A stretch of 63,446 nucleotides of DNA from Yersinia massiliensis CCUG 53443 (lineage in GTDB: Bacteria; Pseudomonadota; Gammaproteobacteria; Enterobacterales; Enterobacteriaceae), in assembly GCF_000312485.1 (NCBI RefSeq), contig NZ_HE997648.1:1-63446 (forward strand), given 5' to 3'. A program made the position numbers and the translations under genes. The notes below the pieces were generated by a model, which was given only the letters and a program-made list of their open reading frames with translations, did not search any database and was not told the DNA's origin. Below are positions 42,893 to 52,853 of the stretch, piece after piece (the stretch's first letter is position 1; each line of letters begins with the position of its first letter).

Positions 42893-44237
42893 GCGTACTC
42901 CCTGTGGTTGTGATGGGGAAAGTCAGCGTAAAGCAGGCACCGCCCTGTTCACTGTTCCCTGCTTTTATGTCACCGCCCATGCGTTGTACCAATGTTTCGC
43001 ACAGCGTTAACCCCAGCCCTAATCCGCTCTCCCGAGTGGTGTAGAACGGGGTAAACAGGTTATCCAACTGTTCATTGCTAAGCCCCGGCCCATTATCTTC
43101 AATCTGGATTATCCATTGTTTGTGTTGAACAGTTTGCTGGGGTTGAACAGTCACGGTGAAATAAATCTTGGGCGTGGGGGTATGTTGCAGGACATGAATT
43201 GCGTTACTGAGTAAATTATGAAGAACTTGCTCCAGCCACAGTGGGTCACTTTGTAGCGGTGGTAAATGTGCGGGGATATTGCTACGAACCGTCACATTGG
43301 CGGCAATAATCTCTTGGTTTAACAGCATATTCACTCGCCGCCAGATATCGGCCACGATAACCGGTTGTAGGTTTATTTGCCCACGACTCAGTAGGGTTCG
43401 CAGGCGGTCGAGCAGCGCGGCAATCCGCTTGATTTGCTCAACGGAGGCGGTCAGCAGGGGCGCGACTTTTTCATCCTGTGGCGGCAACAATCGCAGTGCT
43501 GTCTGGTTATAAGTCAGTGTGGCAGTCAGGGGCTGGTTTAGCTCATGGGCGATACCCGTTGCAATCTCCCCCATGGCATTAAGTCTGGCTTGGTCGGCGA
43601 ATTTAGCCCGTTGCTCAGCATGTAGGCGGTGTTGTGCCAGTTGTTGCCACCGATGCCAGCCATACAGCGCTGCACCTGTTAGCAGTGAAAGTAACAATGC
43701 GGTTAACCAAGGTAAATTGCGCCAAATCGGAGTGGCATGCCCAATTAGGGTAAATGACTGTGCTCCTTCCCCTAATGGTTTTTGCCACTGCCAGAAGCTT
43801 TTGGCAGCAGAGTGGCCCAGCTCTGCGAGTTGATGCTGTTGATAGCGCAATACCACACTGTCAAAATTGGCGGGTAACCCCACAACCTCGAGTAAACGCA
43901 TCCCATTCACTTTCAAACCGCTGCCGCTATAGGAATTAGAGAGCCAATAATCGTCACCCTCAATTTTCAGGGTAAGCCGGCCTGCTTTTGAGCGGTCTAC
44001 TGTCATTTGTTCGATGGCGGTCAATTGCGGGAAATGGCGTTGCAGTTGCGTGAGTTGATTCGGTTCAAGTGTCAAAAAAAGCAGCGCCTGCTGTTGAGCC
44101 AATTGCTGGCTCAGTTCACGATGCGTAGTGCGAAAATCAGCTTCACGTTCAGCTTGTTGTGTGTTCAGCCCATACCACCCTAACCAGAGTGAGTAGATCA
44201 GGGTCAGCACCAGCCAAAGTGTGATTTTTATGGCCAT
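42885..44237 (-). CDS. Two-component sensor histidine kinase
   Basis: This 450-residue kinase has a first membrane helix (about 5-24), a periplasmic sensor region (about 25-174) with no recognisable domain, and a second helix (about 176-194). A HisKA domain follows with phosphoacceptor His231 (GIAHELNQPLTATLTYNQ), then an HATPase domain with N box NLLSNAIHVL (about 341-350), G1 DNGPGLS (381-387) and G2 GLGLGL (405-410). The HELNQPL form groups it with FixL/DctB/TtrS kinases. It has no PAS domain. It partners with the overlapping regulator gene and lies 101 bp after chrR. Confidence 0.9.
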   Translation of the reverse strand: MAIKITLWLVLTLIYSLWLGWYGLNTQQAEREADFRTTHRELSQQLAQQQALLFLTLEPNQLTQLQRHFPQLTAIEQMTVDRSKAGRLTLKIEGDDYWLSNSYSGSGLKVNGMRLLEVVGLPANFDSVVLRYQQHQLAELGHSAAKSFWQWQKPLGEGAQSFTLIGHATPIWRNLPWLTALLLSLLTGAALYGWHRWQQLAQHRLHAEQRAKFADQARLNAMGEIATGIAHELNQPLTATLTYNQTALRLLPPQDEKVAPLLTASVEQIKRIAALLDRLRTLLSRGQINLQPVIVADIWRRVNMLLNQEIIAANVTVRSNIPAHLPPLQSDPLWLEQVLHNLLSNAIHVLQHTPTPKIYFTVTVQPQQTVQHKQWIIQIEDNGPGLSNEQLDNLFTPFYTTRESGLGLGLTLCETLVQRMGGDIKAGNSEQGGACFTLTFPITTTGSTHD

Positions 44238-44275
44238 CGGTCAGCAGTATCCGCAAATAGAGTGGTCAGAGTGGG

Positions 44276-44314
44276 GACAAAATAACTCCCCAATGCCCAT
44301 AAGGGGATGGGGAG
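44276..44314 (-). terminator. chrR terminator
   Basis: On the minus strand CTCCCCAT-CCCC (44303-44314) pairs with GGG-ATTGGGGAG (44286-44298) around TTAT, then TTATTTTG. This 11-to-12-bp stem 25 bp after the chrR stop would separate chrR from the kinase gene. Confidence 0.7.
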
Positions 44315-44338
44315 CTTCAGCGTTGTCTCGATAAAAAT

Positions 44339-44911
44339 TTACTTCACGCGAACGCGATCGATGTAAGTCGCAAAAGCGGCAAGTTGACCGGTCAGAAAAT
44401 CTAATGTTCCTTGCTCGACCAGTTCTTTGGCCTGTTCATCCACTTTAGTTTGAATCACTCCGCCCATAAATTCAGGCTTATTCATCACCATCGCATCGAG
44501 GAAAACCAAAATTTGGCGCAGGTGATACTGGCAACGTGCACCGCCAATCGGCCCCATAGAGCTGGTTTGGATTGCAACCGGTTTACCCGCTAGCGGCTGA
44601 TTCGGTAAACGGGAAAGCCAGTCGATAGCATTCTTCAATCCGCCGGGTACGGAATAGTTATATTCCGGCGTCACAATAATCACACCATCCGCTTGGCGTA
44701 TTTGGTCAGCAATGGCCTGAACTGCTGCAGGAATACCCTCTTCTTGCTGGACATCAGCATCATAAAGCGGAATGTCGCGAATAGAGGGCAGTGCTTCAAT
44801 AGTGACACCCGCAGGGGCTAATTTTGGCAGCGCACGGGCCACCATCGCGTTGTAAGAACCACTGCGCAAGCTACCCAACAGGGTAACAATTTTAAGGGAT
44901 TGCTGTGACAT
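44339..44911 (-). CDS. chrR: NAD(P)H-dependent FMN quinone/chromate reductase ChrR (YieF)
   Basis: This 190-residue flavodoxin-like oxidoreductase (E. coli 188 aa) has LLGSLRSGSYN as the FMN phosphate loop and VTPEYNYSVPGGLKNAIDWL near residue 80 as second flavin block. It reduces quinones and chromate by two electrons, limiting oxidative stress. It is close to adeP and yieH, as in E. coli, but the two-component system and DUF336 gene are inserted between. The start ATG 44911 is preceded by GGGAGTAAGTC. Confidence 0.93.
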   Translation of the reverse strand: MSQQSLKIVTLLGSLRSGSYNAMVARALPKLAPAGVTIEALPSIRDIPLYDADVQQEEGIPAAVQAIADQIRQADGVIIVTPEYNYSVPGGLKNAIDWLSRLPNQPLAGKPVAIQTSSMGPIGGARCQYHLRQILVFLDAMVMNKPEFMGGVIQTKVDEQAKELVEQGTLDFLTGQLAAFATYIDRVRVK

Positions 44912-45170
44912 GACTTACTCCCATTTAGTAAATGAATAACACTATTTCACACTCAGAGTAGGACAAATTTGCGCGATATAACAATGACTATCTGCCGTGT
45001 TACCCCTATAAATTTCACTTAAGCGATCACGGCTTGCGTGTTAATTACACAGAAATTGTGATCGCCGGAGAGAAACAGAAAAATCGTTTCAATCCGTTAT
45101 CAAGTCTCTGCGTGAAATGCCGTTAATAGATCTGGAGCTATCCAGCTCTCTGACATTGAGCGACACGATA

Positions 45171-47075
45171 ATGCTAAAAACCACTCAAGCCCGATTCACC
45201 TTACTCGTTAGTGCCTTTTTCATTCTTTTGCTAATAATCACTGTTGTGGTTATTCAGCTTTTTGTGACACCACAACTCAAACAATCTGAGAGCACCATTG
45301 TAGGTAACAGTGTTGACCAAATCGCGACGGCCATTACGGCGCAGATGAATAAAGTGGAAGCACAAGCCCGCAGTATTACTCAGGCTGTTGCTATTATGGA
45401 CAGCAATACCATCGACTCATTATTACCGGGGTTGGTGGATCAATATGGCGATAGTAATGTCTTCGGTGGTGGTATTTGGCCATTGCCGAATAAACGCGAG
45501 CAAGGGGTGACGAAATTCAGCACCTTTTTTGCCCGTAATGGGGAAAATAAGTTAACTGTTAACACCCATTGGAACTCGCCGGAATCACAGAATTATTTTG
45601 AACAGCCGTGGTACAAAGATGGCTTAAATGCGCCCAAAGGCTTCTGTGCTTGGGCTAAAGCTTATCAGGATGATGCCAGCCCGCAGCCGAGAACTAACTG
45701 CGCCATGGCTATCTATAAAGGCAATGAGGTATATGGCGTTTCAACCATTGATGTCACTTTAGGTTTCTTTAACCGCTTAGTGAAAGAGATGGAGCAGAAA
45801 GTGGACGGTACCATCTTAATTGTTGAAGCGGATGGCAAGATTGTCGGGAGTAGCGCGTTAGCAGATGGTAAGGCAGAACTAAAAAATCTGTCTGACTTTA
45901 CTGGCAGTTTGCCAATGGCGGCAGAAACGCAGCGGTTGTTACCGCAAATGAAAGATCTCACCTCGCTGGAAAGCGAGTATGACGTCGATGGCACCTCTCA
46001 CACCCTGTTTATTCGCCCAATCGCCAATAGCCCTTGGTATTTGGTTACTGACCTGCCCACCAGCTTATTGGTTAAGCAAAGTCATAGCATCCTGATGCAT
46101 TTGGGGTTAGTGCAGATCCCTATTATGTTGTTATTGCTGCTATTCCTTGTGTTCTCTATCCGCGTCTTTATGAAGCGTTTAGCGAATCTAAACGAAAATA
46201 TCACCGCATTGTCTGCGGGCGGGGCTGATTTAACTCAGCGTTTGCCAGAAAGCAGTAGTCCGGAGTTCAATGCCATTAATCAGAGTTTCAACGCATTTAT
46301 CGACTATTTGCAGCAAATGATGCGTCAGGTTGGTGAAAGCAGTCTGGCTATTGCCTCGGCGTCGCGCCAAATCGCCAGCGGTAATCTGGATTTATCTGCC
46401 CGTACTGAAGATCAAGCCAGCTCCATTGAAGAGACGGCTGCGTCGATGGATGAACTCACCAGTACCGTTAAGCAAAATGCGGATAATGCCAGCCACGCCA
46501 ACCAACTGGCAATGGACGCATCGACTGTCGCCGTGAAAGGCAGCACCGTGGTGAAACAAGTGGTGGATACCATGGGTTCTATCAATCATTCCTCGAAGAA
46601 AATTGTCGATATCATTAGTGTGATTGACAGTATTGCCTTCCAAACCAACATTTTGGCGCTGAATGCGGCAGTCGAGGCCGCCAGAGCGGGGGAACAAGGT
46701 CGTGGTTTTGCCGTCGTGGCATCAGAGGTGCGTAATTTGGCGCAACGTTCAGCCACTTCTGCCCGCGAGATTAAAAAGCTGATTGAAGACTCGGTGGCTG
46801 ATATTGCCATTGGTACTGGGTTAGTGGCTGATGCGGGGTCGACCATGGATGACCTGATGAGCGGCGTTTCCAATGTGGCGGCACTGATGAATGAAATCAT
46901 GTCGTCCAGTCAGGAGCAAAGTTTGGGTATCGAACAGGTTAATTTGGCGATTAATCAGCTGGATAACTCGACTCAGCAAAATGCGGCGCTGGTGGAACAA
47001 GTGGCCGCAGCTGCTCAGGCGATGCAGGATCAAACTTTGCAGCTAGAAAGTGTGATTAGCGGTTTTAAAGTCTAA
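45171..47075 (+). CDS. Methyl-accepting chemotaxis protein with dCACHE-type sensor
   Basis: This transmembrane chemoreceptor of 634 residues (652 if started at ATG 45117) has a first membrane helix at about 10-32, a long periplasmic double-CACHE-like sensor (about 35-285) with the [13 protein letters not shown] block, and a second helix (about 300-322). HAMP spans about 323-375. The methylation and signalling domain contains [20 protein letters not shown]. There is no C-terminal NWETF pentapeptide, so adaptation would need help from other receptors. I prefer ATG 45171 because it places the membrane helix directly after a short N-terminus and has GAGC nearby. The ligand is unknown. Confidence 0.88.
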   Translation: MLKTTQARFTLLVSAFFILLLIITVVVIQLFVTPQLKQSESTIVGNSVDQIATAITAQMNKVEAQARSITQAVAIMDSNTIDSLLPGLVDQYGDSNVFGGGIWPLPNKREQGVTKFSTFFARNGENKLTVNTHWNSPESQNYFEQPWYKDGLNAPKGFCAWAKAYQDDASPQPRTNCAMAIYKGNEVYGVSTIDVTLGFFNRLVKEMEQKVDGTILIVEADGKIVGSSALADGKAELKNLSDFTGSLPMAAETQRLLPQMKDLTSLESEYDVDGTSHTLFIRPIANSPWYLVTDLPTSLLVKQSHSILMHLGLVQIPIMLLLLLFLVFSIRVFMKRLANLNENITALSAGGADLTQRLPESSSPEFNAINQSFNAFIDYLQQMMRQVGESSLAIASASRQIASGNLDLSARTEDQASSIEETAASMDELTSTVKQNADNASHANQLAMDASTVAVKGSTVVKQVVDTMGSINHSSKKIVDIISVIDSIAFQTNILALNAAVEAARAGEQGRGFAVVASEVRNLAQRSATSAREIKKLIEDSVADIAIGTGLVADAGSTMDDLMSGVSNVAALMNEIMSSSQEQSLGIEQVNLAINQLDNSTQQNAALVEQVAAAAQAMQDQTLQLESVISGFKV

Positions 47076-47119
47076 GTTTTGTTATTGAGTTAGATGAATC
47101 AAGAAGATAGCTGAAAAAG

Positions 47120-47240
47120 TACCCTTTGCGGAGAGGGCAAGCAGATCGTAAAGACGCCGTAAAATCATCCTTGATGGCTCGAGCCGCGCCATCCTTGGCG
47201 CGGACGCTTTACTCTTCTGCCTGTCCTCACCGTTCCAGAT
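47120..47240. repeat. Large imperfect palindrome after the chemoreceptor gene (YPAL-like)
   Basis: The arms GAGGGCAAGCAGATCGTAAAG (from 47133) and, inverted, GAGGACAGGCAGAAGAGTAA (from 47228) match over most of about 26 positions and enclose nested stems. One is CGCGCC-ATCCTT-GGCGCG (47185-47202) and another GATGGC/GCCATC (47173-47193). It starts about 50 bp after a stop codon. This resembles Yersinia palindromic sequences (YPAL), which are said to insert just downstream of genes and fold as RNA hairpins. I cannot confirm family identity without a search. Confidence 0.55.
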
Positions 47241-47298
47241 CGCGTCATCGGTGTTTGTTAGCAGCCTGAAAGAGGCCGATCAGATTTGGCCCCTTTCA

Positions 47299-47961
47299 TT
47301 ATTCACGGCGGATTTTACGCGCAAATAAGTTGCCCAGCGATTGGATGAGTTGCACGGTGATAATTAAAACAATGGCCGTCGTCACCGTCACAAAAGTATC
47401 AAAGCGTTGATAACCGTAGGTAATGGCTAAATCACCTATACCGCCTCCGCCCACCGTTCCCGCCATCGCGGTTGCACCAATGAGGCCAATAGTAGCTGTG
47501 GTGAGCGCTAATATTAACGATGAGGAGGCCTCAGGTAATAGAAAATACCAAATTGCCTGCAATGGGGTCGCACCCATCGATTTTGCTGCTTCCAAAATGC
47601 CAGGATTCACATCCAGTAATGAGTTCTCAACCAATCGGCCAATATAGGGTGCGATAAAAATAATCAGTGGCACAATCGCCCCTGGCGTTCCTATTGTGGT
47701 ATTCACGATGAGGCGTGTTAAAGGAATAATGGCGACCATCAGAATAATAAACGGCAGTGATCGAATGATATTGATCACTGGATTGAGAATATTATAAAAG
47801 GCTCGATGATTAATTAAGCCCCCTGGCCGCGTCACAACCAATAAAATACCCAACGGGATACCAATTAGAGAACCGATCACCAATGAAATACTGACCATCA
47901 CCAGTGTGTCGTGGAGCGCTTGAATAAATTGGTCCAATGTAATGGCCGTTTCTATCATCAA
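47299..47961 (-). CDS. metI: MetI-type ABC transporter permease
   Basis: This 220-residue inner-membrane permease of the methionine-uptake (MUT) family has about five membrane segments, the coupling loop LEAAKSMGATPLQAIWYFLL and the conserved block GAMAGTVGGGGIGDLAITYG. The usual MetI length is about 217. It overlaps the ATPase gene by 4 bp (ATGA). It is the last gene of a metNIQ-like cassette on the minus strand. Whether the substrate is methionine or another sulphur compound is unclear. Confidence 0.88.
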   Translation of the reverse strand: MMIETAITLDQFIQALHDTLVMVSISLVIGSLIGIPLGILLVVTRPGGLINHRAFYNILNPVINIIRSLPFIILMVAIIPLTRLIVNTTIGTPGAIVPLIIFIAPYIGRLVENSLLDVNPGILEAAKSMGATPLQAIWYFLLPEASSSLILALTTATIGLIGATAMAGTVGGGGIGDLAITYGYQRFDTFVTVTTAIVLIITVQLIQSLGNLFARKIRRE

Positions 47962-48974
47962 CTTATTTCCTGTATATCAATACCGGTGCCTGACAGATAA
48001 CTGACAGCATCATCTATGGTGTGATTCTCGCCGGTTAATAACAACACCATATGGCCAAGCGTGGTGCTTTGTATCTCTGACATGTTGGCAAAGAGAATAT
48101 TCACACCAATGTCATATTGCCTGATGAGCTGATTGATCACGGGTTGTGTGGCTATCGGCCCCATAAATGCCAATCGGAATTGTCGGCCAGCATGGCTGTT
48201 ATTCAATAGCTTCTTCACGCTATCCGGTAAGCTATCTTTGATGACGGTGCGGACAAAATTGGCAGTGGTTGGGTGTGTTGGGTGGCCAAATACGGTTAAG
48301 ACCGATCCTTGCTCAATAATTTGGCCACTCTCCATCACTGCGACTTTATTGCATATTTTTTGAATCACTGACATTTCATGGGTGATCAGCAAAACCGTAA
48401 TATTGTATTGCTGATTAATTTTCTTCAGTAATAACAATATTTGCGCAGTCGTCTGCGGATCCAATGAGGAGGTGGCCTCATCACAAAGTAGAATTGATGG
48501 ATTGGTTGCCAGTGCGCGCGCAATACCAACACGCTGTTTCTGTCCACCCGATAATTCGTTTGGAAAGCTCTGGCTTTTATCATCTAACCCCACAAAATCA
48601 AGCAGTTCAGCGACACGCTCCTGAATGAATGTTTTATTTTTCCCCAATAATATGAGCGGCATCGCGACATTTTTAAAAACGGTCTTTGATTCCAGTAAAT
48701 TAAAGTTTTGGAAAATCATACCAATGTTTTTTTTCAGCAGTCTGAGCTGCTCTTGGCTAAAATCACGCAGATTTTTACCATCAATGATCACATTACCCAA
48801 TGTCGGGCTTTCTAGCGAATTAACCATCCGTAATAGGGTGCTTTTCCCTGCACCGCTATAACCGATGATGCCAAATATATCGCCATCTTCGACGGTTAAA
48901 CTGACATTGTTTAGCGCTTGTAGTTTGATCCCTTTGCGCTCAAATGTTTTAGAAATATGCTGAAGCTCAATCAT
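47958..48974 (-). CDS. metN: MetN-type ABC transporter ATP-binding protein (second MetN)
   Basis: This 338-residue ABC ATPase has Walker A GYSGAGKST (38-46), signature LSGGQKQRVGIARAL, Walker B ILLCDEATSSLD and a C-terminal NIL regulatory domain (about 265-338). In E. coli MetN the NIL domain binds methionine and inhibits transport. I recall that yersiniae carry two MetN proteins; the main one lies elsewhere, so this is probably MetN2. It starts 12 bp after the binding-protein gene and overlaps metI. Confidence 0.9.
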   Translation of the reverse strand: MIELQHISKTFERKGIKLQALNNVSLTVEDGDIFGIIGYSGAGKSTLLRMVNSLESPTLGNVIIDGKNLRDFSQEQLRLLKKNIGMIFQNFNLLESKTVFKNVAMPLILLGKNKTFIQERVAELLDFVGLDDKSQSFPNELSGGQKQRVGIARALATNPSILLCDEATSSLDPQTTAQILLLLKKINQQYNITVLLITHEMSVIQKICNKVAVMESGQIIEQGSVLTVFGHPTHPTTANFVRTVIKDSLPDSVKKLLNNSHAGRQFRLAFMGPIATQPVINQLIRQYDIGVNILFANMSEIQSTTLGHMVLLLTGENHTIDDAVSYLSGTGIDIQEIS

Positions 48975-48986
48975 CAGATTATTCCA

Positions 48987-49799
48987 TTAGTTCAGATAAT
49001 CAGGCAGCATATAACCCGTATATTTATCATTTTCTAAAATGTACTTTTTGAATTCAGGGGAGTGATATCCGGCAATAATATCTTTCGCAAACTCCGCGTC
49101 TTTATTCTTACCTGCAACCGTCACCACATTGACAAATTGTGTCGTTGGTTTTTCAAGTTGCAAAGCAGAGGTGAGTTTTATGCCATTAGAAACGGCGAAA
49201 TTACCTTGAATAGCGCCAAAATCAACATCCGGTAGCGCCCTGACTTGCTGGGCATTATCCATCTCTTTGATCACCAAATGATAAGGGTTCTCTGCGATAT
49301 CTTTTTGTGAGAATGTTGCTGGGTCGATTTTCTCTTTCAGCTTTATCCAGCCAATAGATTGCAGCAAGAGAGCGGCTCGGTATTCATTGGAAGGTTGATT
49401 CGGGACTGAAACCCATGCGCCATCTTTGGGCTTATCTTCTTTTTGGTGTTTATTTGAATAGAGTCCCATTGGCGGAGTGGGGACTTGAACAATACCGGTA
49501 TTATCAATACGCAGTCGGTCATTTATTGCTTGCAGGTAAATGGGGTGCTGCATGATATTGCCATCTATTTCCCCCGTGCTGACAGCATTGTTGACCTGAA
49601 TACCATCATTGAAGTCTTTATATTCAATGCGGTAGCCTTTTTTTATCAAATAAGGCGCTACGCCTTTCTCGAATTGTTCTTTATAAGGGCCGGGGTTAAA
49701 CCCTAACTTAATTAATTTCTTCTCATCACTGTGCGCGTTCAGCGAAGTTAAAATCATTAAGCTAAAAAGGGGTATTGCCAGTGAACGCGTTTTCATCAT
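48987..49799 (-). CDS. MetQ/NlpA-family substrate-binding protein without lipobox
   Basis: This 270-residue periplasmic binding protein is of the NLPA/MetQ family, with typical blocks GFNPGPYKEQFEKGVAPYL, DGNIMQHPIYL and DFGAIQGNFAVSNG. The signal peptide LAIPLFSLMILTSLNAHS has no lipobox cysteine, and no cysteine occurs at all, so it is likely a soluble periplasmic protein, unlike lipoprotein MetQ. It is the first gene of a three-gene importer operon. ATG 49796 is an equally good start, with AGGAAA at better spacing than ATG 49799. Confidence 0.88.
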   Translation of the reverse strand: MMKTRSLAIPLFSLMILTSLNAHSDEKKLIKLGFNPGPYKEQFEKGVAPYLIKKGYRIEYKDFNDGIQVNNAVSTGEIDGNIMQHPIYLQAINDRLRIDNTGIVQVPTPPMGLYSNKHQKEDKPKDGAWVSVPNQPSNEYRAALLLQSIGWIKLKEKIDPATFSQKDIAENPYHLVIKEMDNAQQVRALPDVDFGAIQGNFAVSNGIKLTSALQLEKPTTQFVNVVTVAGKNKDAEFAKDIIAGYHSPEFKKYILENDKYTGYMLPDYLN

Positions 49800-49965
49800 T
49801 ATTTTCCTGTGGAATCAAGATTAATGCAGTGCCTAAAGGCGAGTTGATTCACAAGGTTGCAGGCGATCGCGTTGTCCGTAAACGAAGAATATAGACTTAG
49901 CTTATGCAATATAAAGATATAGCGCTGATGGGGAGTATAAGGGGAAGTGGCATGAGAATATGATT

Positions 49966-50001
49966 AACCCGCTGCGCCGTGATATTACAGCGCAACGGGT
50001 T
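49966..50001 (-). terminator. Hairpin after fabV
   Basis: AACCCGCTGCGC (49966-49977) pairs with GCGCAACGGGTT (49990-50001) with one mismatched-type wobble around a 12-nt loop, 20 bp past the fabV stop. No U-run follows on the minus strand, but TTTTAT follows on the plus strand. It could be a fabV 3' stabiliser or a weak terminator. Confidence 0.55.
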
Positions 50002-50021
50002 TTATCGCGACAAACCTGAGT

Positions 50022-51221
50022 TTAGCCCTGAATCAGATTAGGGATTTTTACATCAGGATTCACGTCGGCGTCATAGTCAACACCGTCGATGGAGAAGCCA
50101 AACAGATTAAGGAACTCTGTCTTATAGCCAACAAAATCAGTCAGTTGATAGATATTGTCGTTGGTGACTTGGTCCCACAGTTGCTGTACTTCATTTTGAA
50201 CCGCAGGATCCAGCTCTTTATAGTCAGCACGCAGGCGACCTTCTTGGTCCATATGCGGCGTGTTGCCACACAGACTGTCTTTATATAGCGAATAGACCTG
50301 CTCGATACAACCTTCGTGCGTGCCTTTCTCCTTCATCACTTTGAATAACAGTGACAAATACAGTGGCATCATTGGAATGGCCGAGCTAGCTTGGGTGACA
50401 ACCGCTTTCAGTACTGATACGCGAGCATCGCCGCCGCCGTGGGCTGACAAGCTATTACGGATAGCCAGAACCTTTTGGTCCAGATCCTTTTTGGCTGCGC
50501 CAATAGAACCGTTCCAGTAGATATCATGGGTGATTTTTTCGCCCAAGTAGGTGAACGCGGTTGTTTGTGCGCCTTCAGCCAGTACACCCGCTTCCAGTAA
50601 TGCATCCATCCACATCTGCCAGTCTTCGCCGCCCATGACCGCAACCGTGTTGTCGATCTCTTCTTGGGTGGCAGGTTGCAGTACGGCTTCTTTGATCACT
50701 TCTTTATCGGTATCAAGGCCACGGAACTTAACTTCATGACCAATCGGTTTTAGTGTGGAGTTAAACACTTCACCGGTTTTTGGGTGTGTACGACGTGGCG
50801 AAGCCAAGCTGTAAATGACCTGATCCACCTGACCTAAGTCTTGTTTGATCGTTTCGATGGTCAATTGCTTAATCTTATCGGAGAAAGCATCGCCATTGAT
50901 GCTCTTCGCGTACAGACCTTTTTGCTCAGCAAATTTATGGAATGCTGCGCTATTGTACCAACCAGACGTACCAGGTTTGCCCTCTTCGCCAGCACGCTCG
51001 AAGAAAACACCCAACGTATCGGCACCACAACCAAATGCTGCTGTAATGCGAGCGGCCAGTCCGTATCCAGTCGATGCACCAATGACTAATACTCTTTTTG
51101 GGCCGTTAGCAATTGCGCCTTCTGCGGTGACATAGTCGATTTGCTTTTTGACGTTAGCTTCGCAGCCGGTCGGGTGAGCAGTCACACAGATAAAGCCGCG
51201 TACACGTGGTTTTATAATCAT
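50022..51221 (-). CDS. fabV: Trans-2-enoyl-ACP reductase FabV
   Basis: This 399-residue NADH-dependent enoyl-ACP reductase catalyses the last step of each fatty acid elongation cycle. It is a functional alternative to FabI, often tolerant of triclosan. The NAD-binding motif GASTGYG is at residues 48-54, and the catalytic Tyr-X8-Lys is [10 protein letters not shown] (about 235-244). I chose ATG 51221 ([10 protein letters not shown]) with GAGGTATCC upstream. The frame extends 16 codons further without conservation. Sequence resembles FabV of yersiniae. It lies 146 bp after mnmE. Confidence 0.96.
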   Translation of the reverse strand: MIIKPRVRGFICVTAHPTGCEANVKKQIDYVTAEGAIANGPKRVLVIGASTGYGLAARITAAFGCGADTLGVFFERAGEEGKPGTSGWYNSAAFHKFAEQKGLYAKSINGDAFSDKIKQLTIETIKQDLGQVDQVIYSLASPRRTHPKTGEVFNSTLKPIGHEVKFRGLDTDKEVIKEAVLQPATQEEIDNTVAVMGGEDWQMWMDALLEAGVLAEGAQTTAFTYLGEKITHDIYWNGSIGAAKKDLDQKVLAIRNSLSAHGGGDARVSVLKAVVTQASSAIPMMPLYLSLLFKVMKEKGTHEGCIEQVYSLYKDSLCGNTPHMDQEGRLRADYKELDPAVQNEVQQLWDQVTNDNIYQLTDFVGYKTEFLNLFGFSIDGVDYDADVNPDVKIPNLIQG

Positions 51222-51367
51222 GGATACCTCAAATTTATGGATACAGTTAAGTGTTCGAGCCACTGGCATTACCGGTTTTCATCACTCAGGTAAACTGCAC
51301 AGTTCAGACACATAGAGCAAGATTATCAAAATTAGCGGCAATCTGCTCCAGCGCGATGGCACCACAC

Positions 51368-52732
51368 TCATTTTCCGATACAAAAACTGGAGAAAATGCG
51401 CCCCAGTAAGTCATCTGAGCTAAATTCACCGGTAATCTCACTCAATGACTGTTGTGCTAAACGTAATTCTTCTGCCAATAGCTCACCAGCGTAAGCACTT
51501 ACTAACTGTTCATGGCCCTGTACCAAATGCTGTGCGGCAGTTTCCAATGCCTGCAAATGGCGACGGCGTGCCAGAAAACCGCCTTCGGTGTTACTGGTAA
51601 AGCCCATACTCTGTTTCAAATGGTCACGTAACAGGTCAATGCCTTCACCTGTGCGTGCCGATAAGCGAATAAGTGAGTGACCATTCACTTCTGTTAGCCC
51701 CAGCGTCTCGCCGGTGACATCGGCTTTATTGCGCACGACAGTAATCGGGAGTGATGAGGGCAAGCGCGCCATAAATTCAGGCCAAATCGCCGCCGGCTCA
51801 GTCGCCTCTGTTGTGGTGCCATCGACCATAAACAGCACTCGGTCAGCTTGTTCTATCTCATTCCAAGCACGTTCAATACCAATGCGCTCAACTTCGTCAC
51901 TGGCTTCACGTAAACCTGCGGTATCGATGATATGCAGTGGCATCCCATCGATATGAATATGTTCGCGTAGTACATCACGGGTGGTCCCAGCGATATCGGT
52001 AACAATCGCCGCTTCACGGCCAGCTAACGCATTGAGTAAACTGGATTTACCGGCATTAGGTCGGCCCGCAATCACCACTTTCATCCCTTCACGCAGCAAG
52101 CTGCCTTGGCGAGCTTCAGTACGCACCTGTTCTAAGTCAGCCATTACACCGTTCAACTGGCCTTCAATCTTGCCATCAGAAAGGAAGTCGATTTCCTCAT
52201 CAGGGAAGTCGATGGCTGCTTCGACGTAGATTCGCAGGTGAGTAAGTGCTTCCACCAATTGGTGGATACGCGTTGAAAATGCACCCTGTAATGAGTTTAC
52301 TGCCGAACGCGCAGCTTGCTCTGAACTGGCATCGATCAGGTCAGCAATGGCCTCTGCTTGTGCCAAATCCAGTTTATCGTTGAGGAATGCGCGCTCAGAG
52401 AACTCCCCCGGACGGGCAATACGCAGCCCTGGCAGGGCCAGAATGCGTTTTAATAGCAAATCGAGTATGACTGGGCCGCCGTGGCCTTGCAGCTCCAGCA
52501 CATCCTCGCCCGTGAAAGAATTCGGACCAGGGAAGTAGAGAGCAATGCCTTGATCCAACGTACTGCCATCGACATCTTTAAACGGCAGATAGTCGGCATA
52601 ACGTGGTTTGGGCAATTTTCCTAAAATCGCTTGCGCAACGGCCGCTGCGGCACGACCTGAAACACGTAAAATACCCACGCCACCACGGCCTGGCGGCGTT
52701 GCTTGTGCGACGATAGTATCAGTGGCGCTCAT
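51368..52732 (-). CDS. mnmE: tRNA modification GTPase MnmE (TrmE)
   Basis: This 454-residue GTPase pairs with MnmG (17071-18960) to modify wobble uridine U34 (same length as E. coli). The N-terminal folate-binding domain spans about 1-120. The inserted G domain (about 216-378) has [17 protein letters not shown] and DTAG. The C-terminus CIGK holds the essential cysteine. I chose ATG 52732 ([10 protein letters not shown]), with AGAGAG eight bases upstream. ATG 52738 (MTMSATD) is possible but has poorer spacing. Confidence 0.97.
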   Translation of the reverse strand: MSATDTIVAQATPPGRGGVGILRVSGRAAAAVAQAILGKLPKPRYADYLPFKDVDGSTLDQGIALYFPGPNSFTGEDVLELQGHGGPVILDLLLKRILALPGLRIARPGEFSERAFLNDKLDLAQAEAIADLIDASSEQAARSAVNSLQGAFSTRIHQLVEALTHLRIYVEAAIDFPDEEIDFLSDGKIEGQLNGVMADLEQVRTEARQGSLLREGMKVVIAGRPNAGKSSLLNALAGREAAIVTDIAGTTRDVLREHIHIDGMPLHIIDTAGLREASDEVERIGIERAWNEIEQADRVLFMVDGTTTEATEPAAIWPEFMARLPSSLPITVVRNKADVTGETLGLTEVNGHSLIRLSARTGEGIDLLRDHLKQSMGFTSNTEGGFLARRRHLQALETAAQHLVQGHEQLVSAYAGELLAEELRLAQQSLSEITGEFSSDDLLGRIFSSFCIGK

Positions 52733-52796
52733 GGTCATATCTCTCTTTAACTTATTGTTTTTGCACAAGCCTGAAACACGAAAATCAGGCTTCTGT

Positions 52797-52827
52797 AAAA
52801 AGAATAAGGCGGTCATATTGACCGCCT
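52797..52827 (-). terminator. yidC operon terminator
   Basis: AGGCGGTCA (52807-52815) and TGACCGCCT (52819-52827) form a perfect 9-bp stem with a 3-nt loop. On the minus strand TATTCTTTTT follows. It lies 124 bp after yidC, beyond a second larger hairpin. Confidence 0.8.
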
Positions 52828-52853
52828 CTATACCCGCCTTACTTGACGTTACC

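Noticed and set aside
49800-50021. MetJ boxes upstream of the MetQ-like gene
   Set aside because: Only a weak AGACTTAG-like octamer is present. MetJ needs at least two adjacent octamers close to AGACGTCT.
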